Assembly (NCBI GenBank): GCA_035632095.1
Contig: DASQHM010000051.1
Span: 1 to 6,303, forward strand
Source: DASQHM01 sp035632095
GTDB taxonomy: Bacteria; Pseudomonadota; Alphaproteobacteria; Ferrovibrionales; Ferrovibrionaceae
DNA: 6,303 bases
Reading direction: 5' to 3'
This document shows, piece after piece, positions 1-5,296 of the stretch. Under the pieces are notes generated by a model. The model did not search any database and was not told where the DNA came from. It saw only the letters and a program-made list of their open reading frames with translations. The first letter of the stretch is position 1; every line of letters starts with the position of its first letter. The translations under genes were made by a program, and so were the position numbers.

Positions 1-33
1 GGGGGGGGGTGGGGCGGGGCGCCTTTCCGATCT
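1..33. other. Sequencing adapter and poly-G artefact at contig end
   Basis: Positions 21-33 differ from the end of the Illumina adapter (GCTCTTCCGATCT) only by a swap of two neighbouring bases. Positions 25-33 match exactly. The stretch before it is almost pure G, as expected when a two-colour instrument loses signal. The whole 33-base block has the same length as the standard 33-base read-1 adapter and lines up with it end to end. The reading frame of the flanking urtA gene stays open through this block but turns into a proline-rich string, which is not believable protein. I infer that genomic sequence begins at about 34. Confidence 0.85.
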
Positions 34-1325
34 TCCGGTGAGTTGACTCGATACTTCGGCTCGACGCAGTTTCCGCAGACCCAGGGATAGGTCCAATCGG
101 CGACCTTACCCTTGTCCTCGGGCAGGTACGGGCTCCAGGCATCCGCCTTGATCGGCGCCTTGGTCTGCCAAACGATATCGAACTGCCCGTCAGGCTGGAT
201 TTCGCCGATCATCACCGGCTTCGACAGGTGATGGTTGGAGTTCATCACCGCCGTGAAGCCGCCCGGCGCCTTCACTTTTTGACCGTACATGGCCTGACGC
301 ACGGCATTGACTTCCGTGGTGCCCGCTTGCGTGACGGCTTGGCTCCACATCTTGAAGCCGATGTAAGTCGCTTCCATCGGATCGTTGGTGACGCGCTTCG
401 GGTTCTTGATGAAGTCGTGCCACTCCTTGATGAAGGCGGTGTTGGTCGGATTCTTCACCGATTCGAAGTAGTTCCAGGCGGCCAGATGGCCGACCAGGTT
501 CTTGGTATCGATACCCGATAGCTCTTCCTCGCCGACGGAGAAGGCAACGACTGGAATGTCGGACGCCTTGATGCCCTGGTTGGCCAATTCCTTGTAGAAG
601 GGCACGTTGGCGTCGCCGTTGATGGTCGAGACGACCGCGGTCTTCTTGCCGGCGGCGGCAAATTGCTTGATGGCGGTAACCTCGGTTTGCCAATCCGAGA
701 AGCCGAACGGCGTATAGTTGATCTTGATGTCTTCTGCGGCGACGCCCTTCGATTTCAAGAAGGCTTCCAGGATCTTGTTGGTGGTGCGCGGGTAGACGTA
801 GTCGGTGCCTTCGAGCACCCAGCGCTTCGCCTCGCCGCCTTCCTTGCTCATCAGATACTCGACCGCCGGGATGGCTTGCTGATTCGGTGCGGCCCCGGTG
901 TAGAACACGTTGTTGGAGCTCTCTTCGCCCTCATACTGAACCGGATAGAAAAGCAGGCCGTTGAGCTCCTCGAATACCGGCAGCACCGACTTGCGCGACA
1001 CCGACGTCCAGCACCCGAAGACGACGGCGACCTTGTCCTTGGAGATCAACTCCCGCGCCTTCTCCGCGAACAACGGCCAGTTCGACGCCGGATCGACCAC
1101 GACGGCCTCGACCTTCTTGCCGAGCAGCCCGCCGTGCTTGTTCACGTCGTCGACCATCATGAGCACGGTGTCCTTCAGCGTGGTCTCGCTGATGGCCATC
1201 GTGCCCGAAAGGGAGTGCAGCACGCCGACCTTGATCGTATCGTCCGCCGCAATTGCCGGCGCGGTAACGCCGGCTATGGCCGTCAGCAACGCAAGGCTGC
1301 CCACGGCGCTCGTGAATTTGCCCAT
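34..1325 (-). CDS. urtA: Urea ABC transporter substrate-binding protein UrtA (3' end missing)
   Basis: Periplasmic binding protein of the urea/short-chain amide ABC importer; it captures the solute and delivers it to the UrtBC permease and UrtDE ATPases, whose genes would be expected beyond the left edge. The 430 readable residues begin with a Sec signal peptide (hydrophobic run at residues 8-20, AxA-type site with cleavage near residue 26 or 27). A type I binding-protein fold follows. Residues 104-134 hold the hallmark block GCWTSVSRKSVLPVFEE followed by LLFYPVQYEGEE, and FYTGAAPNQQ follows at 141-150. The C-terminus carries a paired-cysteine motif, VCGNC, with C417 and C420. The ATG start is set by a GGAGGA ribosome binding site (1332-1337) six bases upstream. 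Family members are about this long, so only a few residues should be missing. The closest alternative is the related amide-binding protein FmdD. A sigma-54 promoter lies upstream. Confidence 0.9.
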
Positions 1326-1349
1326 ATTTTGTCCTCCGACAGAGTGAAG

Positions 1350-1374
1350 CTCTGCGTCGCCCCGCCACGCAGAG
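1350..1374 (-). promoter_or_regulatory. Leader hairpin upstream of urtA
   Basis: A perfect 8-base inverted repeat, CTCTGCGT (1350-1357) and ACGCAGAG (1367-1374), encloses a 9-base GC-rich loop. It lies inside the predicted urtA leader, between the sigma-54 start point (about 1383) and the ribosome binding site at 1332-1337. No T-run follows it on the minus strand, so it does not look like an intrinsic terminator. It could stabilise the mRNA, affect translation, or be a DNA operator. The repeat is seen directly; its role is inferred. Confidence 0.5.
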
Positions 1375-1393
1375 GTCTCAATGACTTGGAGGG

Positions 1394-1410
1394 AGCAAAA
1401 TCGGTGCCAA
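1394..1410 (-). promoter_or_regulatory. Sigma-54 (RpoN) promoter for urtA
   Basis: On the minus strand this reads TTGGCACCGATTTTGCT. It matches the -24/-12 consensus YTGGCACGNNNNTTGCW at every fixed position except the G after CAC, which is C here. The invariant GG and GC doublets are separated by the required ten bases. Transcription would start near 1383 and give a leader of about 58 bases ending at the urtA ATG. Sigma-54 promoters need an activator; for urea uptake the usual one is NtrC, active under nitrogen limitation. I could not identify a clear NtrC site. Confidence 0.75.
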
Positions 1411-1483
1411 TACGCGGGTACTATCACACGATCAATTCCACTGTGTTGATTCTATGCGCGAACCTCACGCCCCGGGGCGCCGG

Positions 1484-1501
1484 ATAAGCAATTGGGCTTA
1501 T
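1484..1501. repeat. Inverted repeat upstream of the urtA promoter
   Basis: ATAAGC (1484-1489) and GCTTAT (1496-1501) form perfect 6-base arms around AATTGG. The centre is about 110 bases upstream of the predicted urtA start point, a normal distance for a sigma-54 activator site. It does not match the NtrC consensus well, so the cognate protein is unknown. Confidence 0.35.
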
Positions 1502-1649
1502 GCGCCGGCAGGCAGGATCGAGTCGCGATTGAAGTCGAATAGTTCAGAGTCTGAGCAAATGCCCAAATAGCGAGCGCTTCGCGTTTCAGGATGGCGCAAA
1601 ACCCACAATCACACGCGCGAGATGCTCGCCTATGCTCGGACGACGGCGG

Positions 1650-2603
1650 CTATATACGCGCCATGACCTCGTCGCCAAAGCGCTTCATGTTGCCTAAGGT
1701 CGCGTCGACCGTTTGGGCTCCGAAGGCGAAGTCGATGGAGCCGACGCCGAGATCCGCGAGCGCGCGGATATCGTCGGCAATGTCGCGGGCCTCGCCGGAA
1801 AAGAGACGCCGTTCGCCGTCCGAGGTGCGGGGCTCGACCCCTTTGCCGTGCCGCGGGCAGCGATAGGCGAGGCTGAATTTCGACGGATCGCGGCCCGCCT
1901 CGGCGAGTTTTTGCCGCACGCGGTCGACACTCGCTTTGTAGCGGCTGAAGGTGTCGAGCGGATGCGCCGGATTGACGCCGATCGGATACCAGCCGTCACC
2001 GAGCCTGGCGGCGCGGCGCAAGGCGGGCTCGCTTTCGCCGCCGATCCAGAGCGGGGGGTGCGGCTTCTGCGCCGGTTTCGGCTCGAAGTTGACGTTGCTG
2101 AACTGCACGTAGCGGCCGTTGAAGTGCGGCTTCGGACTGGTCCAGAGCTCCTTGAAGGCTTGCAGGTATTCGTTGGTGACATCGCCGCGCTCGGCGAAGG
2201 CTTCCGCGCCCACGGCCTCGAACTCCTCCTTCAGCCAACCGGCGCCGCAGCCGACCGTAAGACGCCCACCGGACAGCAAGTCGATGGTGGACAGGATCTT
2301 GGCCGTGAGCACCGCCGGCCGGTGCGGCACAACCATGACCGACGTGACGAAGCGCAGCCGCGAGGTCTTGGCGGCGACGAAGGCGGCGGACGTGAGCTGC
2401 TCGTACCAATCGCCCCGACCTCCGGCCGGAAACTCGCCGGTATCCGAATAGGGATAGCGCGCGCTGATGTCGGACGGGATGACGATATGGTCGCTCAAGG
2501 TGCAATAGCCGAAGCCCAAGGCCTCGCCCTCGGTCACGATGCGCGTGATGTTCTCCGGCGTCGCCAGCGATCCGCGCGTCGGCGTGTCGAATCCCAGCAG
2601 CAT
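1650..2603 (-). CDS. LLM class F420-dependent oxidoreductase (TIGR03619-like)
   Basis: Predicted TIM-barrel oxidoreductase of the bacterial luciferase-like superfamily, 317 residues, cytoplasmic, no signal peptide. It resembles the Rv2161c-type F420-dependent group. Visible landmarks are LSDHIVIP at 37-44, the SVMVVPHRPAVLTAK strand and loop at 88-102, LSGGRLTVGCGAGW at 110-123 and PPLWIGGESEPALRRAARLG at 183-202, which is typical of F420-binding members and is followed by DGWYPIG. The start at 2603 is chosen because ACAGGAG (2610-2616) sits six bases upstream; a longer reading of the frame would run into the preceding gene. It is the third gene of the apparent three-gene LLM operon, 22 bases after the second. 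F420 rather than FMN as cofactor is inferred from the family and the adjacent F420 biosynthesis genes. The substrate is unknown. Confidence 0.87.
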   Translation of the reverse strand: MLLGFDTPTRGSLATPENITRIVTEGEALGFGYCTLSDHIVIPSDISARYPYSDTGEFPAGGRGDWYEQLTSAAFVAAKTSRLRFVTSVMVVPHRPAVLTAKILSTIDLLSGGRLTVGCGAGWLKEEFEAVGAEAFAERGDVTNEYLQAFKELWTSPKPHFNGRYVQFSNVNFEPKPAQKPHPPLWIGGESEPALRRAARLGDGWYPIGVNPAHPLDTFSRYKASVDRVRQKLAEAGRDPSKFSLAYRCPRHGKGVEPRTSDGERRLFSGEARDIADDIRALADLGVGSIDFAFGAQTVDATLGNMKRFGDEVMARI

Positions 2604-2625
2604 GGCCAACTCCTGTCCCGATGAA

Positions 2626-3537
2626 TTAAGGCGTGAAGGTCGCGAACATTTCCTCGATGGCCTTGATCTGATTGCCGGCGGCGGACGAGGGCACGACGAT
2701 AGGCGTCCGGATTCCCGCCGCGTACCACGCTTCAAGTTCGTCGCGCACGCGCCTCGCCGGGCCGAACAGGGTCACATCGGCGAGCCAGCGATCAGTGAGA
2801 TATTTCGGCACGTCTTCGAGCCGCTTTTCGGCGGCCGCACGCTCGACCGCGGCCATCTCCTCGACGTAGCCCGCTTCCTTCCAATAGTTCCGGTAGTTCG
2901 GCAGCAGGGCGTAGCTCGTCAGCGTCTTGCGGTTCACCGCCTTCGCCGCTTCGATGTCGTCGGAGATGCAGGTCGGAATCATGTTGCCGATGAAGAAATT
3001 CGGGTCGGTCCGCTTCCCTGCCGGCAGTTCGGCGAGCGATGCCGCCATATGCGAGCGGCTGCCGTTGGCGAAGACCAAGCCGTCGCCGATCTCGCCGGCC
3101 AGCGCGATCATGTTCTTGCGCAAGGTTGCGATGATGACCGGCGGCAGCGCGCCGATGCCTTCGTAGGCGCGGAGCCGTCCCACGAAGTTACGCGTGTCCG
3201 CAAGCGGCTTGCCCGGCGTCACGCCCATGCGAACGTGGCTCGGCGCGTGACTGACGCCGATGCCGAGCCGGAACCGGCCGCCCGAGACTTCGTGCATGAA
3301 GGCAGCGCTTTGCGCGAAGTCGTCCACCGTGCGCGAATAGATCGGCGCAATGGTGGTGCCGAAGGTGACGCGCTCCGTGGTCCAGGCAAGCGCCTCGCAG
3401 AGCGACATGTTGCTGAACCGGCTCGGCGCGAAGATCGCGGGGTATCCGCGGCGTTCGATTTCCCGGGCGATTTCCAATGTCGTTCGCCGGCGCGAGGGAA
3501 CGGCAACCAAGCTGACGGCGGGAAGCTTTTGCGGCAT
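2626..3537 (-). CDS. LLM class flavin/F420-dependent oxidoreductase, divergent member
   Basis: A 303-residue luciferase-like monooxygenase-family protein, probably cytoplasmic. It shows EIERRGYPAIFAPSR at 26-40, VTFGTTIAPIYSRT at 57-70, the barrel motif VSGGRFRLGIGVSHAPS at 84-100 and PVIIATLRKNMIALAGEIGDG at 133-153. The last replaces the WIGG-type motif of its two neighbours, so its cofactor pocket or substrate probably differs. It resembles F420-dependent methylene-tetrahydromethanopterin reductase-like proteins in general layout, but I cannot assign a reaction. I chose the ATG at 3537 because GTGGAG lies five bases upstream of it; an in-frame ATG at 3555 has no ribosome binding site and would add six residues. 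It is the second gene of the apparent LLM operon. Confidence 0.85.
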   Translation of the reverse strand: MPQKLPAVSLVAVPSRRRTTLEIAREIERRGYPAIFAPSRFSNMSLCEALAWTTERVTFGTTIAPIYSRTVDDFAQSAAFMHEVSGGRFRLGIGVSHAPSHVRMGVTPGKPLADTRNFVGRLRAYEGIGALPPVIIATLRKNMIALAGEIGDGLVFANGSRSHMAASLAELPAGKRTDPNFFIGNMIPTCISDDIEAAKAVNRKTLTSYALLPNYRNYWKEAGYVEEMAAVERAAAEKRLEDVPKYLTDRWLADVTLFGPARRVRDELEAWYAAGIRTPIVVPSSAAGNQIKAIEEMFATFTP

Positions 3538-3577
3538 GGAAACTCCACGGATCATGGTCGGGCAAGCTTAGACGGAA

Positions 3578-3590
3578 CGCCGCAGCGGCG
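3578..3590 (-). repeat. Small GC hairpin between two LLM genes
   Basis: CGCCGC (3578-3583) and GCGGCG (3585-3590) are perfect arms around a single base, just after the stop codon of the upstream LLM gene on the minus strand. The sequence that follows has no run of T, so an intrinsic terminator is unlikely. It may be a weak attenuator, an mRNA processing or stability element, or chance in GC-rich DNA. Confidence 0.3.
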
Positions 3591-3596
3591 ATAGCG

Positions 3597-4541
3597 CTAG
3601 GCGTGAGTTCTCGGCCAGCGCGCCTTGACCGCCGGGAGAACCTGTTCGACGAGCATGCGTGTCTGTTCCAGCACATCCGCATCGCCTCGCGCCAACGGCC
3701 GCAAGATGAATTTGGATACGCCCGCGCCGATGTATTCACCGATCCGCGCCAGGATCGCGTCGCCGCTGCCCACTGCGAAATAGCCGAGCGGCTGGCGGCC
3801 CGTCCGCTTCTGGTATGCATCCATCGCTTTGGTCACGCCGGGATCGTCACGCGACCCGAAACGGAACGGAAAGCCCGAACCGTAGTGATCATCGTCGATC
3901 CGGCGGCCGGCGGCGGCGGCAGCGGCGCGAATGGCATCGATGACCGGTGCGACTTCGCCGGGCGATTCGGCGCCCGCCTGCCAGCCTGTGCCAAAGCGGG
4001 CGGTGCGCCGGATGGCGGCCGGCGAAGAGCCGCCGATCCACATGGGAAGGTCGGTTTGGACCGGTCTCGGCTGAATACCTGCTCCGGTCAGTCGGAAATG
4101 CTTGCCTTCGAAATCGACTTTCTCCTCCGACCAAAGCCTGCGGATGATTTCGAGCCCTTCGTCGGTCTTTTGGCCGCGCGTCTTCGTCTCGACGTGCAAC
4201 GCCGACCATTCCGGGGCAAGCGGACTTCCGATCCCGAACGCGGGAAGCAGGCGGCCCTCCGACAGCACGTCGACCGTCGCGCATTGCTTGGCAACCAAAA
4301 CCGGATCGCGCAGCGCCAACGAGACCACGTTCATGCCGAACTTGAGCCGCCGCGTGCGCCCGGCCAGCGCCGCCATGGCGGTGATGCATTCGAGCATGGG
4401 CTCGCGGCTGACGATGCGATCGGTCTGCCAAATCGAATCCACCCCGCTCGCCTCGCAAAGGTCGACCCAACGCCAATAGCCTCCCGCGCCGGCGAAGGGA
4501 AATTCCATCAGGCCGAGGCCGACGGCGATATTGCGGACCAT
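3597..4541 (-). CDS. LLM class flavin/F420-dependent oxidoreductase
   Basis: A 314-residue luciferase-like TIM-barrel oxidoreductase and the first gene of the apparent minus-strand LLM operon. Landmarks are GVDSIWQTDR at 33-42, RRLKFGMNVV at 64-73, LRDPVLVAKQCATVDVLSEGRL at 77-98, where the family's usual SGGR is SEGR, and LPMWIGGSSPAAIRRTARFGTGW at 165-187. The ATG at 4541 is preferred because GAGG lies a few bases upstream; the frame also has an ATG at 4562, seven codons earlier, without a ribosome binding site. No signal peptide. F420 use is inferred from the family motif and the divergent F420 biosynthesis genes; FMN use is the alternative. The substrate cannot be deduced. The 59-base gap to the next LLM gene holds a small hairpin. 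Confidence 0.86.
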   Translation of the reverse strand: MVRNIAVGLGLMEFPFAGAGGYWRWVDLCEASGVDSIWQTDRIVSREPMLECITAMAALAGRTRRLKFGMNVVSLALRDPVLVAKQCATVDVLSEGRLLPAFGIGSPLAPEWSALHVETKTRGQKTDEGLEIIRRLWSEEKVDFEGKHFRLTGAGIQPRPVQTDLPMWIGGSSPAAIRRTARFGTGWQAGAESPGEVAPVIDAIRAAAAAAGRRIDDDHYGSGFPFRFGSRDDPGVTKAMDAYQKRTGRQPLGYFAVGSGDAILARIGEYIGAGVSKFILRPLARGDADVLEQTRMLVEQVLPAVKARWPRTHA

Positions 4542-4576
4542 GGTATCCTCACGTCGTTCCATCGAGAGGCGCGTTC
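4542..4576. promoter_or_regulatory. Short divergent spacer between LLM operon and F420 genes
   Basis: Only 35 bases separate the start codons of two divergent genes, enough for the two ribosome binding sites (GAGG on the minus strand, GAGAGG on the plus strand about seven bases before its ATG) but not for two full promoters. At least one promoter must lie inside the opposing coding sequence. I see no clear -35/-10 or -24/-12 elements here. Confidence 0.4.
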
Positions 4577-5215
4577 ATGCTGGATACAAACCCCGAACCG
4601 ACACTATACCGGACCCTGAGCGGCCGGCGATCCATCCGGCGGTATCGTCCGGACGACGTGCGCCAGGATGTGCTGCAACGCCTATTGGCGGCCGCGACGA
4701 CGGCGCCGTCTTCACACAATCGCCAGCCTTGGCGATTCTTGGTGATCCGCGACGCGGGCACCAAACTCGCCCTCGCCACGGCCATGGGAAGGCGCCTGCG
4801 GGAAGATCGGAGCCGCGACGGCGACGACCCTGCGGCGATCGAACTGGACGTGCAACGCTCGCGCGCGCGCATCACCGGCGCGCCCGTCGTTCTCGCGGTT
4901 TGCCTGACGATCGAGGAAATGGACGTCTATCCCGATGCCGCGCGAAACCGCGCCGAATATCTCATGGCGGTGCAAAGCACGGCGATGGCGGTGCAAAACC
5001 TGATGCTGGCGGCTCATGCCGAGGGGCTCGGCACGTGTTGGATGTGCGCGCCACTGTTTTGTCCCGACGTGGTGCGGACGGCGCTGGGCTTGCCGTTGCC
5101 GTGGGAGCCGCAGGCCCTGGTGACGCTCGGGCATCCGGACGGGCCGGGACGCGCGCGAGCGCGCAGGCCATTGTCGGAAATCGTACGAGAATCAAGTATT
5201 TCGGCCAATTCATGA
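4577..5215 (+). CDS. Nitroreductase-family protein, FbiB C-terminal domain-like (dehydro-F420 reductase candidate)
   Basis: A 212-residue FMN-dependent nitroreductase-fold protein. In Mycobacterium, the C-terminal domain of FbiB has this fold and reduces dehydro-F420-0 to F420-0; the N-terminal domain adds glutamates. This protein corresponds to the C-terminal domain alone. Landmarks are RRSIRRY at 17-23 and APSSHNRQPWRF at 43-54 (FMN-binding loops), APVVLAV at 102-108, YPDAARNRAEYLM at 118-130, GLGTCWM at 150-156 and LPLPWEP at 172-178. The YPDAAR, GLG-CW and WEP blocks occur in the same order in mycobacterial FbiB as I recall it. The next gene downstream is a CofG/FbiC homologue, which strengthens the F420 assignment over a generic nitroreductase. 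The start has GAGAGG about seven bases upstream. The glutamate ligase (CofE) and CofC/CofD genes are not in the window. Confidence 0.82.
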   Translation: MLDTNPEPTLYRTLSGRRSIRRYRPDDVRQDVLQRLLAAATTAPSSHNRQPWRFLVIRDAGTKLALATAMGRRLREDRSRDGDDPAAIELDVQRSRARITGAPVVLAVCLTIEEMDVYPDAARNRAEYLMAVQSTAMAVQNLMLAAHAEGLGTCWMCAPLFCPDVVRTALGLPLPWEPQALVTLGHPDGPGRARARRPLSEIVRESSISANS

Positions 5216-5230
5216 ATGCGGCGGCCGGCG

Positions 5231-5255
5231 CCGGTCCGCTTGCATAAGCGGCCGG
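5231..5255 (+). repeat. Strong bulged hairpin between the nitroreductase and cofG genes
   Basis: CCGCTT (5236-5241) pairs perfectly with AAGCGG (5246-5251) across a GCAT loop. The stem then continues, after one bulged T at 5235, with CCGG (5231-5234) against CCGG (5252-5255), giving ten base pairs. No T-run follows, so a classical terminator is unlikely. A role in mRNA processing, differential expression or partial termination is possible. Its presence favours a non-coding reading of 5216-5296. Confidence 0.5.
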
Positions 5256-5296
5256 TCGGCGCAATGCTTGGGCCGAGCGTACAGGGTGGACGGGGC

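Larger units (their letters stand above)
1326..1649. other. Intergenic region between the LLM operon and urtA
   Basis: No convincing gene lies in these 324 bases. The region contains the urtA ribosome binding site, leader hairpin, sigma-54 promoter and upstream inverted repeat described separately. It also holds a perfect 12-base palindrome, CGCCCCGGGGCG, at 1468-1479. The upstream half should carry the transcription end of the LLM operon, but I see no hairpin with a T-run on the minus strand there. Confidence 0.7.

Noticed and set aside
1468..1479. 12-base palindrome CGCCCCGGGGCG as a possible operator
   Set aside because: Noted within the intergenic description, but simple GC palindromes are common in GC-rich DNA and no regulator or spacing supports a function.
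663..1487. Long plus-strand open frame opposite urtA
   Set aside because: It lies antisense to a clearly recognisable UrtA, has an arginine- and histidine-rich composition typical of GC-rich shadow frames, and resembles no family I know.
1544..1554. Inverted repeat TCAGA-G-TCTGA
   Set aside because: Five-base arms are expected by chance in a region this long, and nothing nearby gives it a role.
1570..1582. Possible terminator downstream of the LLM operon
   Set aside because: Only a 4-base stem (GCGA/TCGC) and no real T-run on the minus strand; too weak to call.
1591..1866. Small plus-strand open frame starting in the intergenic region
   Set aside because: Mostly antisense to the third LLM gene, no ribosome binding site and no family resemblance.
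2539..3594. 351-codon plus-strand open frame opposite the middle LLM gene
   Set aside because: Shadow of the LLM coding sequence; the minus-strand frame has family motifs and a ribosome binding site, this one has neither.
3603..4619. 338-codon plus-strand open frame opposite the first LLM gene
   Set aside because: Longer than the true gene but arginine- and alanine-rich with no recognisable motif; it also overlaps the start of the nitroreductase gene.
4531..5247. 238-codon plus-strand open frame overlapping the nitroreductase
   Set aside because: Out of frame with the nitroreductase, which has clear family motifs.
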